NCBI RefSeq assembly: GCF_900128985.1
Contig: NZ_FQUC01000005.1
Coordinates: forward strand, 186,001-250,000
From: Indolivaga macrotermitis
Lineage (GTDB): Bacteria > Bacteroidota > Bacteroidia > Bacteroidales > Dysgonomonadaceae
Direction: 5' to 3'
DNA: 64,000 nucleotides
In this document: piece after piece, positions 1 through 8,329 of the stretch
Position numbering within the stretch: the first letter of the stretch is position 1
How the letters are laid out: every line of letters starts with the position of its first letter
The notes under the pieces: model-generated
Seen by the model: the letters and a program-made list of their open reading frames with translations, nothing else
The model's database searches: none
Told to the model about the DNA's origin: nothing
Made by a program: the position numbers and the translations under genes

Positions 1-538
1 TGCACGTCAACGCCGTAAGAAAGTAACTGTTGTCGACAAAGCTAATGTCCTTTGTACATCTCGTCTGTGGAGAGAGGTTGCTCAGGAAATAGAGAAACAA
101 TATCCGGATGTAGAAACCGAATATATGTTTGTAGACAATGCTGCAATGCAGATAATACAATGGCCTAAACGTTTTGATGTTCTGGTTACCGAAAACCTGT
201 TCGGAGATATTCTGACAGACGAATCTTCTGTTATTACAGGGTCTTTGGGTATGCTCCCTTCTGCTTCGATAGGAATTCATACTTCTGTATTCGAACCTAT
301 CCACGGATCGTATCCTCAGGCAGCAGGCAAGAATATAGCTAACCCTGTAGCCACTATCTTGTCGGCAGCCATGATGTTCGAATACGCTTTCAACCTGATG
401 GACGAAGGCAAACTTATACGTGACGCCGTAAACGCATCTTTAGAAGAAGGTATTGTTACCGAAGACATTGCTTCGGGCGGAAAAGCTTACTCAACATCCG
501 AAGTTGGAGACTGGATCGTGAATTTTGTAAAGAAATAA
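1..538 (+). CDS. leuB: 3-isopropylmalate dehydrogenase, C-terminal part (5' end outside window)
   Basis: The reading frame is open from base 2 to the stop at 538, so this is the last ~178 residues of a longer protein. LeuB oxidatively decarboxylates 3-isopropylmalate in leucine synthesis, using NAD and a divalent metal in the cytoplasm. The visible part carries the family's C-terminal motifs: [15 protein letters not shown] with the metal-binding Asp residues, [10 protein letters not shown], and [18 protein letters not shown], which forms the NAD-binding loop. The first internal ATG (125) is not the true start, because recognisable LeuB sequence ([14 protein letters not shown]) continues upstream. 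A strong hairpin terminator follows, so it is probably the last gene of a leu operon lying to the left. Confidence 0.95.
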   Translation, partial: ARQRRKKVTVVDKANVLCTSRLWREVAQEIEKQYPDVETEYMFVDNAAMQIIQWPKRFDVLVTENLFGDILTDESSVITGSLGMLPSASIGIHTSVFEPIHGSYPQAAGKNIANPVATILSAAMMFEYAFNLMDEGKLIRDAVNASLEEGIVTEDIASGGKAYSTSEVGDWIVNFVKK

Positions 539-562
539 CTTTCTCAGTACACAATAAAAGGG

Positions 563-597
563 AAAGGCAACATCGGCAAGGTGTTGCCTTTTCAGCT
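563..597 (+). terminator. Intrinsic terminator after leuB
   Basis: A perfect 10-bp inverted repeat (AAAGGCAACA / TGTTGCCTTT) with a 9-nt loop starts about 25 nt after the leuB stop and runs into a T-rich tract. It separates leuB from the following lipoprotein gene. Confidence 0.8.
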
Positions 598-614
598 TTT
601 TAATCGTATTTTTG
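584..614 (+). promoter_or_regulatory. Putative Bacteroides-type promoter for the small lipoprotein gene
   Basis: TATTTTTG at 607-614 fits the -7 consensus TAnnTTTG, and TTG at 584-586 lies 20 nt upstream as a -33 element. It sits immediately behind the leuB terminator and 25 nt before the next start codon. Predicted from motif and spacing only. Confidence 0.4.
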
Positions 615-638
615 ATTGCATCGAATTAAAAACTTACA

Positions 639-1079
639 ATGAGAAAATTATTTTTATTAGTTATACCGATTTCTGTTTTCATTATTCTATCATCCGGATG
701 CAAAAACCAACAAAATACACAGACAACCCAGAAAACAGGAAAAAAGATAGAGAAACAAAAAGGTGAGAATTTCGATGAATTTTATTCAAAATTTTTCGCC
801 GATCCCAAATTTCAGTTGTCCAGAGTTACATTTCCTCTTGAATGCGACATTCAGGAACACGAAAGACGATTGACAATTATGCAAAAATCAGACTGGGACA
901 CCATGATAGTCCCCATAGATAAGGTAGACCGGAAAACCTATGAAGTAACAATAAAACGTACCCCAACCACAGTCTCGCACCGTATATACATCAAAAACTC
1001 CGATACAGACATACTCATAAAATATCAACAGATCAGAGGTAAGTGGTATCTTGTTTACTATAAGAGTATATTTCTCTAA
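639..1079 (+). CDS. Small lipoprotein, DUF4348-like
   Basis: A 146-residue protein with a type II signal peptide: MRKL, a hydrophobic stretch to about residue 19, then the lipobox LSSGC with Cys21 as lipidation site. A Gln/Thr/Lys-rich linker (residues 22-42) follows. The globular part begins with NFDEFYSKFFADPKFQLSRVTFPLE, which resembles the DUF4348 family of Bacteroidales lipoproteins. That family assignment is from memory and not certain, and no enzymatic function is known to me. The start is chosen because the signal peptide begins directly at this ATG. It is monocistronic-looking, with a terminator in front and a new -7 box right after its stop. Confidence 0.8.
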   Translation: MRKLFLLVIPISVFIILSSGCKNQQNTQTTQKTGKKIEKQKGENFDEFYSKFFADPKFQLSRVTFPLECDIQEHERRLTIMQKSDWDTMIVPIDKVDRKTYEVTIKRTPTTVSHRIYIKNSDTDILIKYQQIRGKWYLVYYKSIFL

Positions 1080-1086
1080 AAAATCA

Positions 1087-1094
1087 TACCTTTG
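1087..1094 (+). promoter_or_regulatory. Putative -7 box for the rluA-type gene
   Basis: TACCTTTG followed by C matches TAnnTTTG. It lies 8 nt after the lipoprotein stop and 40 nt before the pseudouridine synthase start. No good -33 TTTG was found at the usual distance, so support is partial. Confidence 0.4.
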
Positions 1095-1134
1095 CAGTCC
1101 TAAATAACAGACCGGAGAAATAAAAATAAACATA

Positions 1135-2064
1135 ATGAAGGGAAAACCTCAAAATACAGCATTACAAGAAATAAAAGTAACTGAAGCAGCCGAATTACTT
1201 ACATTCTTACTCGATTCTAAAGTACGTAAAAGCCGCAATGCCATTAAATCGTTGCTTTTACATAAACAGGTTAAAGTTAACGGTCAGATAGTAACCCAAT
1301 ATAACCACCTTCTGAAACGGGGAGATGTTGTGTCTATACATAAACACGATCATAAGCTTGACGAAAAGAAGCTGAAAGGATTAACCGTAGTTTACGAAGA
1401 CAAAAGTATTATTGTAATAGATAAAGAATCGGGGCTTTTATCTGTATCCACGGGCAAAGAAATGCTTAAAGAGACAGCATATAATATTGTAAGTAACTAT
1501 CTGCGGCAAAAGAACGCTTTGGTAAAACCTTATATTCTATTCCGGCTCGACCGCGAAGCTTCCGGTCTAATGGTTTTCGCCAAAGACCCCGACCTTCAGG
1601 AAAAAATGCAAAAAGAATGGATACTGCATCCGCCAAAACGTTCGTATCAGGCGGTTGTCGAAAGTCCTGTTATTCCGGAATCGGGCACTATCACATCGTG
1701 GCTTACCGAAAATAAGAATTTTGTGGTTTTTGCTTCAGAAAAAGACAATGGAGGACAAAAAGCCGTTACTCATTATAAAACAGAAAAAGCAAACAACCGT
1801 TATACCTTGCTAAAGGTAAATGCCGATACTTCGAGAAAAAATCAGATAAGGGTACAGCTCCAGTTTATAGGGCATCCTATAGTCGGAGATAAAAAATACG
1901 GTTCCAAGATCAGCCCTATCCGCCGTATAGCTCTACATGCAGACGAATTATCGTTCAATCATCCCGTAACAAAGGAAAAGATGCATTTCATATCAGCATT
2001 ACCGAAAAAAATGCAGGTGATGGCAGACGCCATTAATCCACCGAAAGCAGAAACAACCGAATAA
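1135..2064 (+). CDS. RluA-family RNA pseudouridine synthase
   Basis: A 309-residue cytoplasmic enzyme that isomerises uridine to pseudouridine in rRNA or tRNA. Residues ~16-70 form an S4 RNA-binding domain (RKSRNAIKSLLLHKQVKVNG). The catalytic domain contains RLDREASGLMVFAKD near residue 140, where the Asp is the family's catalytic residue. Later GHPIVGDKKYG and ALHADELSFNHPVTKE are typical C-terminal RluA motifs. Family membership is clear. Which RNA position is modified cannot be read from sequence. The stop lies 3 nt before the start of the YigZ gene, so the two are probably co-transcribed. Confidence 0.93.
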   Translation: MKGKPQNTALQEIKVTEAAELLTFLLDSKVRKSRNAIKSLLLHKQVKVNGQIVTQYNHLLKRGDVVSIHKHDHKLDEKKLKGLTVVYEDKSIIVIDKESGLLSVSTGKEMLKETAYNIVSNYLRQKNALVKPYILFRLDREASGLMVFAKDPDLQEKMQKEWILHPPKRSYQAVVESPVIPESGTITSWLTENKNFVVFASEKDNGGQKAVTHYKTEKANNRYTLLKVNADTSRKNQIRVQLQFIGHPIVGDKKYGSKISPIRRIALHADELSFNHPVTKEKMHFISALPKKMQVMADAINPPKAETTE

Positions 2065-2067
2065 AAG

Positions 2068-2664
2068 ATGGATACATTCAGAACAGTAAAAGAAACAGCA
2101 CAAGGATTATTTACTGAGAAAAAAAGTAAATTTATCTCCTATGCTGTTCCTGTGCAAACTGTTGATGAAGTAAAATCGGAACTCGAAAAATACAGGAAAG
2201 AATATTATGATGCCCGGCACATTTGCTGGGCTTATATGTTAGGGGCTGAAAGGACAGAATTTCGGTCAAACGATGATGGAGAACCCTCCGGCACTGCCGG
2301 AAAACCTATCTTAGGGCAAATAAATTCTAATGAGCTGACAGACATATTGGTTTTAGTAGTCAGGTACTTCGGGGGGATCAAGTTAGGGACAAGCGGGCTC
2401 ATTACCTCTTACAAAGAGGCAGCGGCAGAAGCCATTTCCTCGGCTGAAATAATAGAAAAGACTATCGATATGGATATTTCATTCAAATTTGAATATCCGT
2501 TTATGAATGATGTCATGAAAATAGTAAAAGACCTTGAACCTACAATATTAGATCAACAATATGATATGGATTGCCTGATGTCTTTACGTATACGGAAAGC
2601 TTTATATGATCAGCTTTTAAGCCGTTTGGAAAAGGTTGAGACTTTAGTCTTTAATGACGAATAA
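2068..2664 (+). CDS. YigZ/IMPACT-family protein
   Basis: A 198-residue member of the UPF0029/IMPACT family. The N-terminal domain has the characteristic block RHICWAYMLG, DDGEPSGTAGKPIL and VVRYFGGIKLG (residues ~50-115). A C-terminal domain (UPF0029 C-terminal type, ~residues 130-195) with a ferredoxin-like fold is expected. Eukaryotic IMPACT regulates the Gcn2 kinase. The bacterial role is not established, although a nucleic-acid-binding function has been proposed. Starts 3 nt after the pseudouridine synthase stop, suggesting an operon and possibly a shared translation-related role. The gene downstream is convergent. Confidence 0.92.
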   Translation: MDTFRTVKETAQGLFTEKKSKFISYAVPVQTVDEVKSELEKYRKEYYDARHICWAYMLGAERTEFRSNDDGEPSGTAGKPILGQINSNELTDILVLVVRYFGGIKLGTSGLITSYKEAAAEAISSAEIIEKTIDMDISFKFEYPFMNDVMKIVKDLEPTILDQQYDMDCLMSLRIRKALYDQLLSRLEKVETLVFNDE

Positions 2665-2669
2665 CAACC

Positions 2670-3164
2670 TTATTTTATTTCTTTCCTCATAAAGCATACC
2701 CTAAAGGGTAAATGCTCAAAATCCTTGAAGCCGCTCTCAATAAACCCTTGAGCTAAATACCATTTTTTTAGCTTTATATTTGAGTCTATTAAAGAGACGG
2801 AAATAGCTTTCGCTCCCAATATTTTTATTTTAGAGGTGGCAAAATCCATTAACTTAAGCCCGTACCCTTGATTTCTGAATTCCGGAATAACAGATACTTT
2901 CTCAATATAAAATGTACCGGCTTCCCTTGACGATCTTTCAATTGCAATACAACCTACTAACTTATCATTATTGGAAATTGTATACAGATCAATCCCATTA
3001 TTCAACTGAAACTTTAATGTATTTACATCAATAAAGGCGTTGTTTGTAGGATTGGTCTCTTTTGTGAAACCAAAATCTTTGGCAACGGTACCATGAGAGA
3101 CATTCAATGTATTCATTACATCTGATAAATCTTTATTGGGATCAACATGAGTAAAATTGTTCAT
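2670..3164 (-). CDS. GNAT family N-acetyltransferase
   Basis: A 164-residue protein ending 5 nt from the convergent YigZ gene. The acetyl-CoA-binding motif A of GNAT enzymes is visible as VSVIPEFRNQGYGLKLMDFA (residues ~89-108), with the R/Q-x-x-G-x-G core. The preceding strand GCIAIERSSREAGTFYIEKV is typical of the central beta sheet. A divergent N-terminus gives no clue to the substrate. Its start lies 11 nt downstream of the tautomerase stop, so the two minus-strand genes are probably one operon. Confidence 0.85.
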   Translation of the reverse strand: MNNFTHVDPNKDLSDVMNTLNVSHGTVAKDFGFTKETNPTNNAFIDVNTLKFQLNNGIDLYTISNNDKLVGCIAIERSSREAGTFYIEKVSVIPEFRNQGYGLKLMDFATSKIKILGAKAISVSLIDSNIKLKKWYLAQGFIESGFKDFEHLPFRVCFMRKEIK

Positions 3165-3175
3165 AAGCGATAATT

Positions 3176-3577
3176 TTATTTCTCTCTCTCGTTTCTAATT
3201 GTCATGGATACACCATCAAAACCCCAACTGTCGGGGTTCAGCTCACTAATAATAAAATAATTTGTCTTATCACATGAACCTAAAGCGTGATTGACCAGTT
3301 CCTTTCCCGCTTTTATTACTTCAGCCATTTGTTCCGGATTACTTGTTCCTTTCGAAATCCGTATCTCAATAAATGCAAGCTTCTCATGGGTTGATCTATC
3401 CATTGGTTTACCTCCTATAAACCAATTGGATTGATCGATTTCGTCTAATGTTATCACTGTCGTATTAGAATTACGTCCCATAATATTTACAATAATATCC
3501 ATTAATACTTCTATCAATAAATTCTTTTGATCCTGACTAACCTGTTGCTTTATTAACTTTACATTTACGAATGGCAT
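3176..3577 (-). CDS. Tautomerase-family (4-oxalocrotonate tautomerase-like) protein
   Basis: A 133-residue protein starting MPFVNVKL. Tautomerase-superfamily enzymes use the N-terminal proline, exposed after Met removal, as catalytic base, so the start was set at 3577. An open frame extends 70 residues further upstream, but that stretch has no homology I recognise and would bury the proline. The conserved features QKNLLIEVLMDIIVNIMGRNSNTTVITLDEI and NWFIGGKPM resemble 4-OT-like subunits, fused here to a longer C-terminal half. Probably co-transcribed with the GNAT gene 11 nt downstream. The substrate is unknown. A second Pro-1 tautomerase occurs at 32055. Confidence 0.75.
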   Translation of the reverse strand: MPFVNVKLIKQQVSQDQKNLLIEVLMDIIVNIMGRNSNTTVITLDEIDQSNWFIGGKPMDRSTHEKLAFIEIRISKGTSNPEQMAEVIKAGKELVNHALGSCDKTNYFIISELNPDSWGFDGVSMTIRNEREK

Positions 3578-3889
3578 AACTTTTTTAATGTTTAGTTTGT
3601 GAATAATCTCATTTCTGCGATTGTTATTCGAACCTGTATTTATTGATCTGATAAACAGAGTATCCTTAATAAACAATAAAACAAAAATATAGTAAATTAA
3701 TAACAAAACGATTGATTTAGCCCAATCGTTATTAGATATTACTATTTTTAGAGATTTTAGTAGGAAGAAACCCTTTAAATGATTCAAAATATCGGGTTAT
3801 CGGTAAAATTTTCGATGGAGAATTGATTCAAAAATGGATTTTTGAAGATAACTTTACAGAATAAGATCATATTATAAAATAAGTATCCA

Positions 3890-4669
3890 ATGAAAATAAC
3901 AATTATAGGTGGCGGAAATATGGGTAGTGCCATTGCTTTAGGATTAGCATCCGGCAATATGATAAAAGCATCAGATATCACAGTAATCAACCGCAGACAA
4001 TCTAAGGCTGACGAAATCAAACAAGCTGATAACCGCATCAATGCAGTGGTAAACAATTATACATCGATAACAGGAGCAGATATCATTATTTTAGGTGTAA
4101 AGCCATGGATGATAGAAGATGTGCTAAAAACGTATAAAGACCAGATCAATGATAACCAGATGATTCTGTCTGTTGCTGCCGGCATCACATTAGATCAGCT
4201 ATCAACATGGTCAAATTCGGCCTCTCCGGTCTACCGTATTATGCCGAATACAGCGATCGCCATAAAGCAAAGTATGACTTTTATCGCTTCTAAAAATGCA
4301 ATATCAGAGCAAGATAACCTTATTCTGGAACTTTTTAACGAACTAGGCAAAGCATTGCTTATCGAAGAGAAACAATTTTCGGGAGCTACTTCCCTAGCCT
4401 CTTGCGGTATAGCATATGCCTTCAGATACATACGGGCGGCTATGGAAGGCGGTGTCGAAATCGGTATAAAAGCCGACCTGTCAAAAGAGATCGTATTACA
4501 AACCATACGTGGAGCCGTTGAATTACTCGAAGCAAACCAATCACACCCTGAGGCCGAAATAGATAAAGTAACTACACCCGGAGGTATTACCATAAAAGGG
4601 CTGAACGAAATGGAACATGCCGGATTTACATCTGCTGTTATCAAAGGATTGAAAGCCAGCAATGTCTGA
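3890..4669 (+). CDS. proC: Pyrroline-5-carboxylate reductase
   Basis: A 259-residue enzyme for the last step of proline synthesis, reducing 1-pyrroline-5-carboxylate with NAD(P)H. The Rossmann motif GGGNMGSAIALGL sits at the N-terminus (residues 7-19). The C-terminal signature is present as VTTPGGITIKGLNEMEHAGF (residues ~228-247), preceded by SLASCGIAYAFRYI, part of the dimer and substrate site. Length fits the family. The last 8 nt overlap the start of the following ATP-grasp-like gene, a strong sign of translational coupling. Confidence 0.95.
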   Translation: MKITIIGGGNMGSAIALGLASGNMIKASDITVINRRQSKADEIKQADNRINAVVNNYTSITGADIIILGVKPWMIEDVLKTYKDQINDNQMILSVAAGITLDQLSTWSNSASPVYRIMPNTAIAIKQSMTFIASKNAISEQDNLILELFNELGKALLIEEKQFSGATSLASCGIAYAFRYIRAAMEGGVEIGIKADLSKEIVLQTIRGAVELLEANQSHPEAEIDKVTTPGGITIKGLNEMEHAGFTSAVIKGLKASNV

Positions 4670-5870
4670 CCTGCGCCAACTTTATTATTTCAATCCGGGG
4701 CACGAAAATGCTATTCTGAACAGCTCGCCCTACTACATGGCTCCTGCCAATGTGGTTACTATGCAGAACGATTTGCAGTATCTGCCTGTATGGTATGCCA
4801 ATCCACAAGATGTGATATTAGTTGATAAGCACTTGTCCGACGATTTTCTTCATTTTTTAGCGATCAATGAGGTCTCTATGGCACAGTGTATCACAAAGAA
4901 AGATTTAAGCACAGATAAGAGAACTTATCAAACGCATTTATGGGGAATTTCTCCTCAGGGAATACATAAGCTTGAAGAAGTAAAAAGAGATACAGGTAGT
5001 AACCTCATAGTCCCTGAATGGAATCCCCGGTTAACGGAGCTCAGTAGCCGGAAAACAGCCCAGCAATGCCTATCATATCTGATAACTACCATATCCGGTA
5101 TTTCATCCGATATAAAACCTCAATTTTTTTACGACTTAGAGAGCCTCGAAGAAGAAGTCAGACAAACGCCTTATCAATTACTGGCTAAAGCTCCTTTCTC
5201 TTCATCCGGAAGAGGATTATTGTGGCTTCCTGTGGAAGGATTAACCCGTACTGAACGGCAAATCCTTCATGGGATACTGAAAAAACAAGGCTCGGTCTCA
5301 ATAGAAAAGGCGCTGAATAAGCAACTGGATTTTGCTATGGAATTTATTTCCGGAAAAAGCGGAAGTGTAGAATTTACAGGTTACTCACTGTTCGAAACTA
5401 ATAACAAGGGTGCATATCTGGGGAACTACTTAGGATGCCAACAACATTTGGCGGATAAAATAACAAATTTCATACACCTTGATTTACTCAACAAGATTCA
5501 GAACGAACTTATTGAATATTTCACACAACACTTTTCGCCTCACTATCAAGGATGTATTGGTGTCGATATGATGGTATATGAAGAAAATGGACAATACCTG
5601 TTACACCCGTGTGTAGAAATCAATGTACGCGACAATATGGGATTAATAGCTTTACATTTAAGCCAAAACTATCTGGATAAAAATACAACCGGATCGTTTT
5701 ATATTGACTTTAGCCCAAGAACAGGCGAAATATTCCGTAAACATCAGCAAATGGTCGAAGATTATCCTCCTATAATATCGGACAAAAAATTCAAAAAAGG
5801 ATATTTCAGTCTTTGCCCTGTCACTGCTGATACCAAATACAGAGCTTATATATTATTAGATACTATTTAA
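4662..5870 (+). CDS. Conserved hypothetical protein with ATP-grasp-like C-terminal half
   Basis: A 402-residue cytoplasmic protein of unknown function, beginning MSDLRQLYYFNPGHENAIL. Two blocks suggest an ATP-grasp fold: LLAKAPFSSSGRGLLW near residue 175, resembling the Lys and glycine-rich loop that bind ATP, and GCIGVDMMVYEENG followed by HPCVEINVRDNMG at ~296-330, where E and N would coordinate Mg2+ as in ATP-grasp ligases. This is a motif-level inference and no substrate can be named. It overlaps proC by 8 nt, so it is probably translated together with it. It has no downstream partner: the next 380 nt are non-coding and the following gene is convergent. Confidence 0.75.
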   Translation: MSDLRQLYYFNPGHENAILNSSPYYMAPANVVTMQNDLQYLPVWYANPQDVILVDKHLSDDFLHFLAINEVSMAQCITKKDLSTDKRTYQTHLWGISPQGIHKLEEVKRDTGSNLIVPEWNPRLTELSSRKTAQQCLSYLITTISGISSDIKPQFFYDLESLEEEVRQTPYQLLAKAPFSSSGRGLLWLPVEGLTRTERQILHGILKKQGSVSIEKALNKQLDFAMEFISGKSGSVEFTGYSLFETNNKGAYLGNYLGCQQHLADKITNFIHLDLLNKIQNELIEYFTQHFSPHYQGCIGVDMMVYEENGQYLLHPCVEINVRDNMGLIALHLSQNYLDKNTTGSFYIDFSPRTGEIFRKHQQMVEDYPPIISDKKFKKGYFSLCPVTADTKYRAYILLDTI

Positions 5871-6251
5871 TGCAAATCTACAGTTGAAAAAAATGTCCTT
5901 TTGCTCTTGTCCATTAACCCAAGGTGCATTGGTGAATAATACAATATTTCAAGAACTTCTTCCGATTATAAATCCGTTTTATTTTTATCTATTATATACA
6001 AAGAGGGTTCTTTGAAATATTGAAAATGACAAAAATAAAAAGGAGGAAAAAATAATGAGAAAAAGATGTCACTTTTGTCACCTTTGTCACTTTAACGAGA
6101 ATAATCCATTGATTTAAAACAAAATAAAAAAGTAACAAAAGTGACACTCAGGTAACAGGCGGATGTCACTTTTGTGTAGTTACTGTCACCTGTCTATAAG
6201 GAGTGCAGTAACAGAAAAAAACTACTGATTGGTATTAATTAAGAAGAAATC
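5871..6251. other. Gene-free interval between convergent genes, containing the GTCAC repeat block
   Basis: No credible reading frame is present. Both flanking genes end here, so no gene promoter is expected. The right half (6067-6190) is rich in GTCACTTTTGTCAC-type repeats, described separately. No clear T-tailed hairpin was found for either neighbour. Confidence 0.7.
6067..6190. repeat. GTCAC repeat block, copy 1
   Basis: TGTCACTTTTGTCAC at 6068-6082 is followed by CTTTGTCACTTT. The opposite orientation AACAAAAGTGACA appears at 6134-6145, and TGTCACTTTTGTG again at 6164-6176, ending in ACTGTCACC (6182-6190). The spacing is irregular and AT-rich, unlike a CRISPR. The same word family recurs at 54160-54250. 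The ability to form stem-loops between the inverted copies suggests a structured intergenic element or the remnant of one. Confidence 0.6.
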
Positions 6252-6866
6252 TTAATTACCATTTATAAAGTCGCTGTATTTTTTCTTTCCTATAAATATC
6301 TTGTAATATTCTATAGTCTCATTTCCCTGAGTATCAGTAACAGATAACCTGAATTGATATGGACCATCCATCCATGTAGGATACTCTTTGGTAGTGGGCT
6401 TATTTGTGGTATTATTAGTAATAGTTCTTGTAGAATCAATAGCAATAGATTGAATTATAGCTATATCAGTCTCTCCGAATATTTTAGTAGACTGGTAGTT
6501 TTTACGCCAGAACCCATAAGTTGTAACCACTCCGTCTACAGTCTGGTTAATGGTATCTACAACTAAAGTATCCCCTATTATATCTGTCGCATCAGGCTTC
6601 AATCCTCTGATCTGAATATTATATGAAGAGAGCTTCTTGTCATCCATAAAACGAATACGAATACGATTAAATATAGTATCCTGATCCGTAAAAACATACA
6701 GATAATCACCATCGACCAGCGAAGGCGGATAAGTAGCCGTAGAGTCTAATGGCAATATCTCGTACGTAGGCGGCGTATGATCATCGTTATCTTCCTTACT
6801 GCATGAGTAAAGTACACATATGGTAATAAAAACTGTCAATAACGAAATAAAATACGCCTTATTCAT
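6252..6866 (-). CDS. Putative surface lipoprotein, Ig-like fold (DUF4625-like)
   Basis: A 204-residue protein with a type II signal peptide. The hydrophobic region ends at VLYSC (Cys22), followed by SKEDNDDHTPP, an acidic stretch of the kind seen after the lipidated Cys in Bacteroidetes lipoproteins. The mature part contains FMDDKKLSSYNIQIRG and, near the C-terminus, GPYQFRLSVTDTQGNETIEYYKI. These two strand patterns recall DUF4625-type Ig-like lipoproteins, but I cannot confirm the family. Function unknown. It is downstream of trpA in the same direction, with a 54-nt gap, so read-through from the trp operon is possible. A dedicated promoter was not identified. Confidence 0.75.
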   Translation of the reverse strand: MNKAYFISLLTVFITICVLYSCSKEDNDDHTPPTYEILPLDSTATYPPSLVDGDYLYVFTDQDTIFNRIRIRFMDDKKLSSYNIQIRGLKPDATDIIGDTLVVDTINQTVDGVVTTYGFWRKNYQSTKIFGETDIAIIQSIAIDSTRTITNNTTNKPTTKEYPTWMDGPYQFRLSVTDTQGNETIEYYKIFIGKKKYSDFINGN

Positions 6867-6920
6867 ATATTTTGTTTATTTCAGCCAAATTTAAGAAAAT
6901 AATTGTTCAGGTAAATAATA

Positions 6921-7694
6921 TCAATGGCTTAAAGTTTCTTTCAAATTCTTTACAGCCTCTTTAATATCTTTCGATTCCTTCAACAGAGTAATAAATTTAC
7001 TGCCGATAATAGCTCCACTCGAATTAGCCTGTGCAGCGTCAAAAGTCGCTTTATTCGAAATACCAAAACCTACCAAGCGAGGATTACGCAAGTTCATTGC
7101 ATCTATTTTCTTAAAATAATCCTGTTTCTTCTCATCAAAACTACTTTGCGCACCTGTAGTAGATGCCGACGAAACCATATAAACAAATCCGTCTGTATGT
7201 TCATCTATCAAGCGGATACGCTCATCAGAAGTCTCGGGAGTAATTAACATAACTATTTTTATATCGTATTTTTCAGCAATAGGCTTATATTCTTTCAGGT
7301 AGTCATCGAATGGCAGATCGGGAATAATTGCTCCATCAATACCTGCTTCGTGACATTTTTTACAAAAATTCTCAAAACCAAATTGCATAATAGGGTTCAG
7401 GTACCCCATCATTATCAAAGGAATATGGATTTCCTTACGGATATCAGCTAATTGGTCAAACAACACTTTCAATGTCATTCCATTTTTCAATGCTACTGTT
7501 CCGCTAGCCTGAATAGTAGGGCCATCGGCCATCGGATCCGAAAATGGTATGCCTATTTCGATCAGGTCTACACCATTGTCCTGCAACTCTTTTATCACAG
7601 TAACTGTATCATTTAATTGTGGATATCCTGCTGTAAAATAGATTGATAATATATTTTTAGGCTTTTGTATAAAAAGTTGTTTTATCCTGTTCAT
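6921..7694 (-). CDS. trpA: Tryptophan synthase alpha subunit
   Basis: A 257-residue TIM-barrel enzyme that cleaves indole-3-glycerol phosphate to indole and glyceraldehyde 3-phosphate, passing indole to TrpB. Visible motifs are [31 protein letters not shown] (containing the catalytic Glu and the PFSDPxADGP signature), [12 protein letters not shown] (second catalytic acid) and [11 protein letters not shown]. Length is normal. It is the last gene of the trp operon, 9 nt after trpF. Notably, it is at the opposite end of the operon from trpB. Confidence 0.97.
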   Translation of the reverse strand: MNRIKQLFIQKPKNILSIYFTAGYPQLNDTVTVIKELQDNGVDLIEIGIPFSDPMADGPTIQASGTVALKNGMTLKVLFDQLADIRKEIHIPLIMMGYLNPIMQFGFENFCKKCHEAGIDGAIIPDLPFDDYLKEYKPIAEKYDIKIVMLITPETSDERIRLIDEHTDGFVYMVSSASTTGAQSSFDEKKQDYFKKIDAMNLRNPRLVGFGISNKATFDAAQANSSGAIIGSKFITLLKESKDIKEAVKNLKETLSH

Positions 7695-7703
7695 GATCTT
7701 TGT

Positions 7704-8324
7704 TTATTTAAAATGAGTTATAAAGTTGTTTAGTTTTTCAATATCTTTTAATCCCGGTTCTATCTCGAATTTACTATTCACATCCAAAGCATATAAATTA
7801 GAGAATGAGAGCTTTTTGATATCATCAATATCCGCATCGGAAATTCCTCCACTCAGAAAAAAAGGAATTTGCTCTTGGTATGATTTCAGTATTTCCCAGT
7901 CGAACTTTTCACCCGATCCTCCATGCTGCGGAGTTTTTGTATCGAATAAGAAATAATCACAACAGGCAATATATTCCTTTGTCTTTTCCAGATCAGCGGA
8001 TTCCGATACATTAAAAGCCTTTATGATCTTTACATTAAAACGTTCCTTGCATTGGATACAAAAATCAGGTGACTCTTGTCCATGTAACTGAATGTATGTC
8101 AGATTATATTTATCTACCAATAAACCGATTGTATCAATATCTTCATTGACAAACACCCCTACCCGGTTAATATTATCCGGCATATTTGCTAAGCTTACAG
8201 GTTCCAAATCTCCTGCATACCGGGCGGATTTCGGATAGAAAATCAGCCCCATATAATCAATCGGGAGCGCCGATAAACTATTGATATTACCGGGATACTT
8301 CATCCCGCAAACTTTTATCTTCAT
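7704..8324 (-). CDS. trpF: Phosphoribosylanthranilate isomerase
   Basis: A 206-residue TIM-barrel isomerase converting N-(5'-phosphoribosyl)anthranilate to CdRP. The N-terminal IKVCGMKYPGNI carries the catalytic Cys in the KxCGxK motif. FDTKTPQHGGSGEKFDW provides the catalytic Asp and phosphate-binding loop, and FFLSGGISDADI the second phosphate loop. The ATG at 8324 was chosen over a GTG one codon upstream. The start is 5 nt from the trpC stop, within the operon. Confidence 0.96.
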   Translation of the reverse strand: MKIKVCGMKYPGNINSLSALPIDYMGLIFYPKSARYAGDLEPVSLANMPDNINRVGVFVNEDIDTIGLLVDKYNLTYIQLHGQESPDFCIQCKERFNVKIIKAFNVSESADLEKTKEYIACCDYFLFDTKTPQHGGSGEKFDWEILKSYQEQIPFFLSGGISDADIDDIKKLSFSNLYALDVNSKFEIEPGLKDIEKLNNFITHFK

Positions 8325-8329
8325 CACCT

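Noticed and set aside
581-766. 61-codon reading frame overlapping the small lipoprotein gene
   Set aside because: It covers the terminator and promoter region and is in another frame of the well-supported lipoprotein gene. No features of its own.
6067-6190. Possible CRISPR array made of the GTCAC repeats
   Set aside because: Repeat units are too short (about 12-15 nt), their spacing is irregular, copies occur in both orientations, and there are no cas genes in the window.
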